A stretch of DNA of 64,000 nucleotides, from the NCBI RefSeq assembly GCF_002259595.1, contig NZ_MWWU01000005.1, positions 21,327-85,326 on the forward strand. The letters run 5' to 3'. The notes beneath the pieces were generated by a model. It had not been told where the DNA came from and did no database searches. It saw only the letters and a program-made list of their open reading frames with translations. Shown one piece after another: positions 30,738 through 39,592 of this stretch (position 1 is the stretch's first letter; the number at the start of each line of letters is the position of its first letter). Position numbers and translations under genes: made by a program. The stretch comes from Aeriscardovia aeriphila (GTDB taxonomy: Bacteria; Actinomycetota; Actinomycetes; Actinomycetales; Bifidobacteriaceae).

Positions 30738-32213
30738 ATGAAAGCACTTCGCCCACCGATGGGCTGGAATTCTTGGGATTCCTACATGACGACTATCGCA
30801 GAAGAAGACGTTCTCGCGAACGCACGTTTTATGAGTGATAATCTCAAGCAATTCGGCTGGGATACCATCGTCGTCGACGCCAGCTGGTTTGACCCTCAAG
30901 CAAAATCAGAAGCCTACAATGACGCAGCGCAAGGCGCCACCTTCTGCCTCGACAAGTACGGCCGCCTGCTGCCAGACCCTGTGCGTTTCCCCTCCGCAGC
31001 CGATGGCTCCGGTTTCACGCATATTGCTGAAAAAGTACACGAACTAGGTTTGAAATTCGGCTTCCACGTCATGCGCGGAATCCCACGCCAAGCAGTGCGT
31101 GAAAACTGCCCTGTTGAGGGAACGCAATGGACAGCACGCGACGTTGCCGACATGGACCTCGAGCATGCCTGCCACTGGAATAACGACAACTACGGCTTAA
31201 ACCAAGCGCACCCTGGCGCACAAGCGTGGTACAACGCTCAACTCGATCTCTACGCCTCCTGGGGAATTGACTTCTTGAAGGTCGACGACATGCAAGCGCC
31301 GTTCTACCCAGCAGAAATCGAAGCCTACTCGCAAGCAATCCGCATCGCCGAACGCAAATACCACCGCGAGATCAGCCTCTCGCTCTCCCCAGGCACGCAA
31401 GTTGCCACCACGAACATCGACTTCTTGCGTCGCAACGCTCAGATGTGGCGTATTTCCGACGACCTGTGGGACCGCTGGCGTGACGTTTACAACCAGTTCT
31501 CCCGCATGGCACGCTGGGCTCCTTTGCAAACGCCTGGTCATTGGGCCGACGCCGACATGCTGCCTCTGGGCCACCTCACCGTCAATGACAAGCAAGGCGG
31601 GCACATGTCGAACCTCATGCCTGCCGAGCAGCGCACGCTGTTGACCTTGTGGGCTATGTCGCACTCTCCACTGATGATGGGCGGCGACCTGCCAACCTCT
31701 CCTGCTGAGACCATCGACCTGCTCAAGAACCCGTGGCTGCTCGAGGTGGAAGCCAATTCGATGCATAATCGCGAGGTTCTGCGTGAAATTTACGATCAGG
31801 AGAACAAGTTCAACAAGTGGGATGGCGCTTCCGTGCCGGAAGGTGAGTTCATTGTCTGGGCTGCTGACGCTACGGGCGCTGCGCCGTCTTCCTGCTCCTG
31901 CGAGAAGGGGGAGAAGTGCTCCTGTGGTAGCGGTGAAGCGTGCTCTTGCGGCGAAAATTCCGCCCTCACCACCGAGCGCGGCTCTTACTATGCCGCCTGC
32001 TTCTGGACTGGCCCCACCCAGTGCCAGCAGCGCGTCGACATTGCCGCCATTGTTGGCCTGGAAGATTATCAGCTCGGCTTTGACCTGACGAAGTGGAAGG
32101 TGACTGACCTATGGTCGGGCACTTCTGGCGAGGCTAAGCTCGATGGTCGTCTGCTCTCTGTGACTATGCCAGCTCATGGTTGCGTGTGGCTGCGCTTCGA
32201 CCCTATCGACTGA
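30738..32213 (+). CDS. GH27 alpha-galactosidase-like glycosidase with a Cys-rich insert
   Basis: The N-terminus PPMGWNSWDSY and the (beta/alpha)8 barrel are those of GH27 enzymes, which release terminal alpha-galactose with retention. The probable nucleophile is D183 in FLKVDDM and the acid/base lies in WRISDD (D241 or D242). There is no signal peptide, so it would act on imported oligosaccharides such as melibiose or raffinose; substrate is inferred. In the C-terminal beta domain three CSC triplets (Cys 386, 388, 394, 396, 402, 404) form a regular repeat not usual in the family. GAAGGAG precedes the ATG. Confidence 0.9.
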   Translation: MKALRPPMGWNSWDSYMTTIAEEDVLANARFMSDNLKQFGWDTIVVDASWFDPQAKSEAYNDAAQGATFCLDKYGRLLPDPVRFPSAADGSGFTHIAEKVHELGLKFGFHVMRGIPRQAVRENCPVEGTQWTARDVADMDLEHACHWNNDNYGLNQAHPGAQAWYNAQLDLYASWGIDFLKVDDMQAPFYPAEIEAYSQAIRIAERKYHREISLSLSPGTQVATTNIDFLRRNAQMWRISDDLWDRWRDVYNQFSRMARWAPLQTPGHWADADMLPLGHLTVNDKQGGHMSNLMPAEQRTLLTLWAMSHSPLMMGGDLPTSPAETIDLLKNPWLLEVEANSMHNREVLREIYDQENKFNKWDGASVPEGEFIVWAADATGAAPSSCSCEKGEKCSCGSGEACSCGENSALTTERGSYYAACFWTGPTQCQQRVDIAAIVGLEDYQLGFDLTKWKVTDLWSGTSGEAKLDGRLLSVTMPAHGCVWLRFDPID

Positions 32214-32281
32214 GGCTGCGCCCGCCCACGCGCTTTCACTCTTAGCGCGTGCGATTCGCGCTCCTCGCTAGTCTGGAGCTT

Positions 32282-33910
32282 ATGACGACTAACGAGAACG
32301 AGACGAACGCAACAGCTGCACCCGAGCAGCCAGCTGGCCAGCCAGCTTCTCTGGCAACTCAGCGTCCACTGCGCGTCGGCGTGGTGGGCGCTGGCCCTGC
32401 CGGCATTTATTTTTCCGACATTCTTCTGCGCGAGCTCGCCGCTAAGGGCGAGGCTCTGGGCTTGGGCACTCAGGCTCGCATCGACATCGTAGAAAAGCTG
32501 CCGGTGCCCTATGGTTTGGTGCGCTACGGCGTAGCTCCCGACCACCCTTTCGTGCGCATGATCGTCGGCGCTCTCGATAAAGCCGCGTCCAACCCTCACA
32601 TGCACCTGCTGACGGGCGTAAGCGTGGGCGAGGATGTCAGCGTCGAGCATATTTTGCAGCATGAAGACGTTCTCGTTTTCGCAACCGGCGCCACTTTGGA
32701 CCGCGAGCTCACCATTCCTGGGGCTCAATCTCTCGGTGTGCACGGCGCTGCTGACTTTGTTCGCTGGTACAACGGCTTCCCAGCCAAACAGCCGACCCCT
32801 GATTATCAGGACCCTTCCACCGACTGGGACCTTTCCGCTCACGACGTCGCTGTTATCGGTGGCGGCAACGTGGCTTTGGACGTCACCCGCATGCTGTTGC
32901 GCGATCCTGAGGCTCTCGTTTCCACGGACGCCTCCGAGCATGTGATCGACAATTTCCGTGCTTCTCAGCTGCGCCGCCTGCACCTTCTGGTTCGTCGCGG
33001 CCCGGCCCAAGCTAAATTTGGCGTCAAGGAACTGCGCGAGTTGCAAAAGCTCGCCAATGTGCGCATCGTCCTCGACCCTGCCGACTTTGAACTGGACGAG
33101 ATTACCACTGCTCGCGCTTATCAGGACCATGATAAGGCGCAAATGCTCGGCGAGCTGATACATATGCGCGATGTTTTCGTCGAAGCCACTTCCGCGGCTT
33201 CTGCTGCTTCCGATTCCGTGGCTTCCGCAGCCAATGCCGCCGACACTTCTAGCGCATCCTCTGCAGGCGCATCTGCTACTTCCGCACCTGAGCGCGAGCT
33301 CATCCTCCACTTCTTCTCCAACCCGGAGGAAGTTCTCAACGACAATGGCACGGTGACAGGCCTGAAAATCAGGCGTATGAAAGTCGACGCCGACGGCACT
33401 GCTCAGCCAACCGAGCACACCGAAACCCTGCCTGTTCAGGCCATCTATTCGGCTATCGGCTACCGTCCAACGCAAGTCGAAGGTGCCCCTTACGACGACG
33501 AACACTTTGTGATTACCAACGCAGCAGGTCGTGTGCTTTCCGACGAGGGCACACCGGTTGAGCGTGAGTACGTCACCGGCTGGGCTAAGCGCGGCCCGGT
33601 GGGCTTGATTGGCTCTACTAAGTCGGATGCGAAGCAGACGGTTGCTGCACTCTTGGAGGACCTTTCCCAGCGCGCAGATAAAGGCCGAGCAGCTGTTTCG
33701 GATGAGTTGTTGAGTGATTATTTGATTTCGCAGGGTTTGCAGCCGGGTAATTTGGATGGCTGGCATGCTGTTGAGCAGGCAGAGAGTGCTGCTGGCCAGT
33801 CGGTTGGTCGTGCGATGCAGCGTATTTATGATTGGCAGATTTTGAGTGATCTTTCGCATTGCGAGCCGCTCGCTGGTGATGATGCTGACGCAGCCGCTGA
33901 TTCTGAATGA
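32282..33910 (+). CDS. FprA-type ferredoxin/adrenodoxin NADP reductase
   Basis: A two-dinucleotide-fold flavoprotein that moves electrons between NADPH and an iron-sulfur protein. It shows FAD-binding VGVVGAGPAGIYFSD, the family stretch VEKLPVPYGLVRYGVAPDHP, NADP-binding VIGGGNVALDVTRML and C-terminal GWAKRGPVGLIGSTKSDA. An Ala/Ser insertion of about 35 residues (ATSAASAASDSVASAANAAD) interrupts the NADP domain. ATG 32282 has TGGAG upstream. No ferredoxin gene is adjacent. Confidence 0.93.
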   Translation: MTTNENETNATAAPEQPAGQPASLATQRPLRVGVVGAGPAGIYFSDILLRELAAKGEALGLGTQARIDIVEKLPVPYGLVRYGVAPDHPFVRMIVGALDKAASNPHMHLLTGVSVGEDVSVEHILQHEDVLVFATGATLDRELTIPGAQSLGVHGAADFVRWYNGFPAKQPTPDYQDPSTDWDLSAHDVAVIGGGNVALDVTRMLLRDPEALVSTDASEHVIDNFRASQLRRLHLLVRRGPAQAKFGVKELRELQKLANVRIVLDPADFELDEITTARAYQDHDKAQMLGELIHMRDVFVEATSAASAASDSVASAANAADTSSASSAGASATSAPERELILHFFSNPEEVLNDNGTVTGLKIRRMKVDADGTAQPTEHTETLPVQAIYSAIGYRPTQVEGAPYDDEHFVITNAAGRVLSDEGTPVEREYVTGWAKRGPVGLIGSTKSDAKQTVAALLEDLSQRADKGRAAVSDELLSDYLISQGLQPGNLDGWHAVEQAESAAGQSVGRAMQRIYDWQILSDLSHCEPLAGDDADAAADSE

Positions 33911-34010
33911 TACTGTTATGACTCTGGTGTGATTGAGAACAGTACTGCGACTGATATCGCTGATGCTGATTGAATGATGTTGTTGCTGAATCGATAAGTG
34001 CAGATACGAA

Positions 34011-34050
34011 GAGGCGGTGATGACCGGATGGTCATCACCGCCTCTTGTTG
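34011..34050. terminator. Bidirectional terminator
   Basis: A perfect 15-bp stem, GAGGCGGTGATGACC with GGTCATCACCGCCTC, 4-base loop, then TTGTTGTTT on plus. It separates the convergent reductase and surface-protein genes. Confidence 0.88.
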
Positions 34051-34091
34051 TTTCCGCTGGTGAGCGGAAACGGTGGGGAGCTAGTCAGTTA

Positions 34092-36955
34092 TCAGTGCTT
34101 GCGCGTGCTCATGCGCAGTGCTGCACCTGCAGTGAGGGCAGTAAGAGCAACGAGCAGGATGATGCTGGCGTTAGCGCCGGTGGAAGCCAGGGCACGCGGC
34201 TTGGGGGGAAGCCTTCTTGCCGTCTGCTTGTGACTTTGCTGGCTCAGCTGGCTTCGAAGGCTTCTTGCCACCTTCGTTATCCTTCTCACCTGGCTTGTTC
34301 TCATCCTTGCCTGGCTCTTCCTTAGCCTTTTCCTTCACGACGAGGGTGAAGCTGACTGGCTTTTCTTCACCGCGAACAGTGACGGTGCCGTTGTACACGT
34401 AGGAGCCTGGGTTGTGGATTTCACTGGAGCTCTTATCTTCCCAACGTGGGTGCAGAACTGTGGTGGAACCGTTCTCGTAGGTGACGATGGCGTTTGGCAT
34501 TTCGAAGCCTGCGCCTTGTTCGATTTCCGCAGTGTCCTTGGTCAGGGTGATGGAGGTGATTTCCAGTGGCGTGACGTTGACGGTTACGCTAACCTTCTGG
34601 CCTGCAACGGTTCCGGAAACTTGGAAGCTGTTGCCGTCAGGGTTCTGGTAATCTTCAGGGTTTACTTCATCCCAGGTGACTGGCTCTTGCGTGGTGTCGC
34701 CATTGGACCAGGTGACGGTGGCGTTTTCTGGCAGCTGTGGGGCTGTCTGTGCCTTGGTGGTCACGGTGGTTGGCTCGACACTTGCGCCGGTGACGGTGGC
34801 TGGCTCAACGTTGATGGTGAGCGTGACATCGCTTGGTGCGACGGCTGCGAGCATGACGAACAGGTTGTTCAGGCTGGCTGGAGCCTTACCGGTGACGCTA
34901 CCACGCAGGGTGATGGTGCCACCTTGGCGGGAAGCCAGGGTTTGCAGGTCGGCGTCGGTCAGTTCGGACCAGGTGACAGCAACGTCAGTGCTGGTGCCGT
35001 TGTCGAAGTGGGCAACCACGGTTTGTGGGAGCGTCAGCTCGCCCTTCTTCGTGCCAGATGGAACGGTGAGAGGGGTTGGCTCTTCGACGCTGATAATCTT
35101 GGCATCGACGACGTGAACGGTGAGGGAGACTGGCTTGGAGTAGCCGTCTACCGTGCCGGAGAGCGTGTAGTCACCAACAGTGTGAGTGTCGAGGGTGCTG
35201 CTATCCCAAGTGACGGGGACGGCTGCTTCATCGCTATTGCTGTAGTGGTCGGTGAGGGTTTCTGGCAGCTTGGCTTGAGTGTCCACAACCACGGTGAGGT
35301 CTGATGGAGCGTCGACAGTGTCGAGCGTTGCTGGGGTGACCTTGATGGTTTGGGTTGCTGGCAGCTGGGTACCTTCAACAGAACCGGTGACGGTGAAGGT
35401 GCCACCTTCGCGAGCGCTGTACTGGTCCTTGCACAGGGTGTTCCACACGACCTTGGCAGTGCCTTCTTCGTCGTCAGAGTAGACCACCTTCACTTCGCTT
35501 GGCAGTTGGCCGTTCGGGTTGGTGCCGGATGCGACGGTGATTGGTTCTTGTGTGGTGTCGCCGTTGGACCAGGTGACCTTACCCGTCTTGGCGAGTGCTG
35601 GCGCAGTGCCGGATGGGGTGGTGACGTCGGTGTCTGCTGGGGAGAGTTCAACGCTTGCGACGGTTGCTGGCGTGACGTTGATGGTCAGGGTGACTGGCTT
35701 GTCCCAGCCGGCAACGGTGCCGTTGAGGGTGATAACACCGCCCTTGCGGGAGGCAAGAATACCCTTCTGTTCAGCGGAGAGATCTGCCCAGGTGACGGCA
35801 ACATCGCGAGAGGTGCCGTTGTCGAAGGTGGCGTGAACCGTCTTCGGCAGGTCAAGCTGGGTGGTACCGGAAGCAACAGTCATTTGCTGAGGATTATCAA
35901 CAGCGGTGATGGATGCTTCGAAGACGTTCACTGTGACGTCTCGAGATTGATCGCCAGAGGTAATGGTGACAGTTGTAGTACCTGGGTTGACTCCGACGAT
36001 GGAATTACCGTTAACTGTTGCAACATTCTCATCCGCACTCTTGAGTGAAGTAATGTAGGTGAGCGGCGTGTCATCATCATATGTGCCGCCAGGGTATACT
36101 TCATTCATTGAAATTGTTTCAGTAGCACCGATTTTCAGGTTAATCGGATTCTTAACAGAAACGTCTTGGAAGTGCTTACCATCCATTGGAAGGGTGAACT
36201 TCAAATCACCAGACCAGTTCGTTGCATTTTCATCAGAATCCAGTTTTTTACTACCTTCTCCGGACCAACGCCACTGGTTTGCTCCTGCAAAACCATAAGA
36301 ACGCATGAGTGGATTGATGAGGAAAGTGTAATGTCCTGTTACGGCGTCAGGGTCTTGATCAACCCAGCCTTGTTTCTCTGAGGCCCACTGGTCCACTGCG
36401 TCTGTTGCAGTTTTATCTCCCCACGATAGAACTTCAGAAGTGGTTGCTTTTCCCCTTGTAATACAAAGAAAACGGCCACGGGCCATTGGGGCGAATATGA
36501 TTTATCTCTGCTGACATGGTTTCAGCAATGCGTTGGATAGCGATTCGCTCCATTGCATAAGACCAATGAGGATTGAAATAGTCTTCCTTGGAAATACCTA
36601 GTTTTTTGAGCGCATCGGGGATCGTCGATTTTACAGTGCTGGATGTTGATGAGTCTCTGTATTCCCATCGAACGTTATTGTTATAGGCATCCTCACGCCA
36701 TTTGCGAACAGCAGCGAGCGCTTCTTCTTTAACCCCTTCTTGGTTGATAGATACAGTCGATTCCACGCGTGCGCCTTCCCCGAGGTCAAGGCCTTCTGTG
36801 GTATCAATATTCTGAGATGCTGCTGTGACTGCAGTGGTACTGTGTGCGCTACTAACTGGGGTTTCTCCCAGCGCCAATGCAGGCGTTGCAAGGGCGGTTG
36901 CGCTGCAAGTTGCAGCAACTGCTAGGCTAGCTAGCGACTTTCGAAGCTTAGCCAT
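34092..36955 (-). pseudogene. LAxTG surface protein with CAP-like domain and Ig-like repeats, two frame breaks
   Basis: Read with two single-base corrections this is one gene of about 950 codons. It has a signal peptide (AKLRKSLASLAVAATCSATA), a CAP/SCP-like domain (HWSYAMERIAIQRIAETMSA), about eight Ig-like repeats with recurring VTWSNGDTTQEP and TLTINVTPATV, a Glu/Lys/Pro spacer and the sorting signal LASTG plus hydrophobic tail and basic end (STRKH). The first break is in the TTTTCCCC run at 36448-36455 and the second in the G6 run at 34203-34208; removing one base at each restores the frame. As sequenced it cannot be anchored. It is either a pseudogene, a phase-variable gene or affected by homopolymer sequencing error. 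GAGGAAGAA precedes the ATG. Confidence 0.85.
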
Positions 36956-37371
36956 TTCTTCCTCATTTCCCTTAGTAATTGCACTCGTTGTTGAATGCAA
37001 TAGTTCCGGTCTACCCCGCAAAGTGTATCGGTGGGACAACTGTGGATAAAGTTAAAAACCTTGAAATAAAGCGATTTCTCAAGATTATCACTGCGCATTT
37101 TTCTCATCTCACACTGTCAGTACAGCAAACCGCAAACTTTTATGGTGTATATTACTGCTCCTGCTTTCATAACTTGAAAAAAATTTAAGTTATGAAAGCA
37201 GCGATGCTATGATTGACTATCACAATACCTGAAAACTCACTGTGAACTGTAACGACAATTAGTAGCGACAACTCGGAGTGAAACTCGTCGAGACAGTTCG
37301 CAGTGGAACTCAGTGAAAACTCGTCGTAAACCTCAGTTCGCGAGAGCGCAGAACTATTCGAAGGAGCGGCC
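36956..37371. other. Intergenic region with palindrome and short repeats
   Basis: Divergent promoters are expected here. It holds CTCAAGATTATCACTGCGC at 37079 (dispersed motif with one change), a perfect 15-bp inverted repeat at 37161-37175/37187-37201 with an A/T loop, and from 37210 to 37340 imperfect repeats around GTGAAAACTCGTCG and CAGTTCGC. No gene is seen. Confidence 0.6.
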
Positions 37372-38652
37372 ATGAACAAGCTCATCGCTCGTGATACCTA
37401 CCTGAAGCAGGCACTCCTTTTTCGCGATACTGACCTCATCAAAGTAATCACCGGTGTTCGCCGTTGTGGAAAGTCGAGCCTTCTTGCCCTTATTCGTCAA
37501 CAGTTAGAGGCGGAGAAGGTCCCTGGTCGAGCTTTTGTTTCGCTCAACTTGGAAAGCAAGGCAGTTTCCATTGAAAACTCTGATGAGCTGTACACCTATT
37601 GCAAAAAGCAAGCCAGTTCGCAAGGAAAAACCTACTTTTTCATTGATGAGCCACAGCAGTTGCCAAGTTGGGAGAAGGCCATCAATGCTCTGAGAATTGA
37701 CATTGATTGCGATATTTATATCACTGGTTCCAACGCTTTTCTGCTCTCCAGTGAGCTGTCGACGCTTCTGTCAGGCAGGTACGTTGAAATTCGTATGTTG
37801 CCGCTCTCTTTTTCTGAGTTTCTTGACTTTAACGGCTTGAGTTTTCCCTCAAACAGGGCAGTAACTCTAGATTATCAGGGCCAACCAGTTCTCTTCGACG
37901 ATGTTTTCGCTCACTACCTCACTTATGGGGGTTTCCCAGAGCTTGCTTCTGTGGAAACAACTCAGGAAATGCACTCCGTGTACACTTCCGGAATGTATGA
38001 AACGGTGGTTACCAAGGATGTTCTTAACAGAGAAAGAATTCACGGACGCAGCCAGGTGACGAGCGCGGAAACTTTGAGTAATATCGCCACTTACCTTGCT
38101 GATAACATTGGTAATCTTCTCTCAACCAAGACTATCGCTAACGTGCTGACGGACGCTGGCGACAAAACTTCCCATGTAACAGCGATGTCCTACATTCGAG
38201 CGCTGGATGAAGCGTACTTGTTCTACCGTGCGGGCCGGTACGATGTTCATGGAAAAGAGCTGCTGCGAACAATGCCGAAGCAGTACATTGTGGACCTTGG
38301 TTTGCGCTCTTTCTTGGAAGGCTACAGAAATACTGATAGCGGAAGAGTATTTGAAAATGCAGTCTATCTGCAGTTGCTCTACCAGGGGTATACCGTGCAC
38401 GTGGGCAAGCTCTATACCAAGGAAATCGACTTTATTGCTATCAAGAATGCACAGCGCTTGTACATTCAAGTGACTGATGACCTGAGTGATGAGAAAACTC
38501 GCGAACGTGAACTGGCTCCTTTGCAGTCCATTCCCGACAATTTCCCGAAATTTGTGGTGACGAGGAATCGGACTCTTCTCACTGATGTGGAGGGGATTCG
38601 AATTCTATCGGCTCAGCAATTCTTTACGCAGAGTTGGAACGCTGGAGTGTAG
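37372..38652 (+). CDS. AAA_14/DUF4143 ATP-binding protein
   Basis: A 426-residue ATPase with Walker A GVRRCGKSS near residue 28, the Walker-B-like YFFIDEPQQL, the sensor segment YITGSNAFLLS and a DUF4143 C-terminal domain with a nuclease-fold-like end (FENAVYLQLLYQGYTVHVGK then KEIDFIA). The family is common in gut bacteria as single genes; its function is unknown, with proposals of a defence or mobile role. GAAGGAG precedes the ATG. Short repeats resembling each other lie on both sides, and a tRNA-Gly follows, which suggests an acquired gene. Confidence 0.85.
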   Translation: MNKLIARDTYLKQALLFRDTDLIKVITGVRRCGKSSLLALIRQQLEAEKVPGRAFVSLNLESKAVSIENSDELYTYCKKQASSQGKTYFFIDEPQQLPSWEKAINALRIDIDCDIYITGSNAFLLSSELSTLLSGRYVEIRMLPLSFSEFLDFNGLSFPSNRAVTLDYQGQPVLFDDVFAHYLTYGGFPELASVETTQEMHSVYTSGMYETVVTKDVLNRERIHGRSQVTSAETLSNIATYLADNIGNLLSTKTIANVLTDAGDKTSHVTAMSYIRALDEAYLFYRAGRYDVHGKELLRTMPKQYIVDLGLRSFLEGYRNTDSGRVFENAVYLQLLYQGYTVHVGKLYTKEIDFIAIKNAQRLYIQVTDDLSDEKTRERELAPLQSIPDNFPKFVVTRNRTLLTDVEGIRILSAQQFFTQSWNAGV

Positions 38653-38657
38653 CTGCA

Positions 38658-38761
38658 TTTTCTTCTGGTACAGCAGAAAACGAGCCCATTTTTCTTCAGA
38701 ATTTCGGGTACAACAGAAATTCTGCTTATTTTCGTGCGAAATTTCTGGTACAGCAGAGATT
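38658..38761. repeat. Three spaced copies of a TTCTG-GTACAG-CAGAA palindrome
   Basis: Near-identical imperfect palindromes at about 38658-38680, 38700-38721 and 38740-38761, spaced 40-42 bases, lie directly after the ATPase gene. Confidence 0.6.
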
Positions 38762-38876
38762 ATGTAGGGTGTCAGTTAGAAAACTGTGGCGGCAACCTGC
38801 AGTGACAACCCACTGGCGACAACCCGCGGTGACAATCTGGGCAAGTTCGACTAAAGTAAAGAGGGTTGTCAGCCTT

Positions 38877-38950
38877 GCGGACATAGTTCATCGGTAGAAC
38901 GGCAGCTTCCCAAGCTTCAGAGGCGGGTTCGACTCCCGTTGTCCGCTCCA
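38877..38950 (+). tRNA. tRNA-Gly (anticodon CCC)
   Basis: The acceptor GCGGACA pairs with TGTCCGC, the D arm is GTTCATCGGTAGAAC, the anticodon loop is TTCCCAA, the T arm is GCGGGTTCGACTCCCGT, and TCCA follows, so CCA is encoded. It borders the surface-protein region and could serve as an integration site. Confidence 0.95.
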
Positions 38951-39051
38951 TTCAATTCACTCTTCTTCTCCTTGGGCACGGTAAACCATGACTTTGCAGG
39001 TGTAGGCTCGCCAGCAGAATTATTGCCAGAGAACAGCAATGCGATTTTCGT

Positions 39052-39198
39052 GCCATTGAAAGTTTCTGGACGCCATTGAAAGCCGCCTAGATGCTATTGA
39101 AAGACGACTGGATGCTATTGAGGGGCTTTGGATGCCATGAACAGACGCCTAGATGCACAATGAAAGGTGTCTGGATGCCAGGGAAAGACGTCTGAAAT
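39052..39198 (+). repeat. Degenerate 21-bp tandem repeat, seven units
   Basis: Seven units of 20-22 bases related to GCCATTGAAAGACGCCTAGAT. The best three read as heptads AIESRLD-AIERRLD-AIE, the pattern of a coiled-coil protein; then the frame breaks. There is no start or open frame, so this is probably the decayed end of a coiled-coil gene. The rest of 38951-39592 holds no recognised gene. Confidence 0.75.
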
Positions 39199-39592
39199 TT
39201 ATATGGGATAAAAGATAAAAGGTAGAATTAAACAGATCGCTTATGGGTTTTGATGAGAGAAGAACTTTCAGTCAGCATCCGAGGAAGAAAAGATGAGAGA
39301 GTCATTCTTTCAGAGAAATGCATAAGAAAGAAAAAGCGATAGGCATTGGTGACGCACTTTGTGATGCTGCACTTGTGTTCATTGGGTGCATGCGTCCGGC
39401 ATTCAACAAGGGCTTGGCTATGCTCTACGCTTTGTGCATAAAACAGAGAACCATAATCTGCGCACACAGTAGAAAGCCTAGTGCTCAAGCCAAAAGTGAG
39501 CCGTAAAACATAGCTTCTAGCCAGAAACCCCAAGGGTAACAGCGAGAGATGCAGGCCTCTCCAACGCCGATCGACTATTGAGGGAGAAAGAG

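Noticed and set aside
37165..39198. CRISPR array among the short repeats near 37-39 kb
   Set aside because: Repeats are degenerate, of 13-22 bases, with no unique spacers of constant length and no cas genes in the window.
39318..39506. Possible 62-codon gene between the heptad repeats and the decayed surface gene
   Set aside because: No ribosome site, composition like non-coding sequence, and no recognisable motif.
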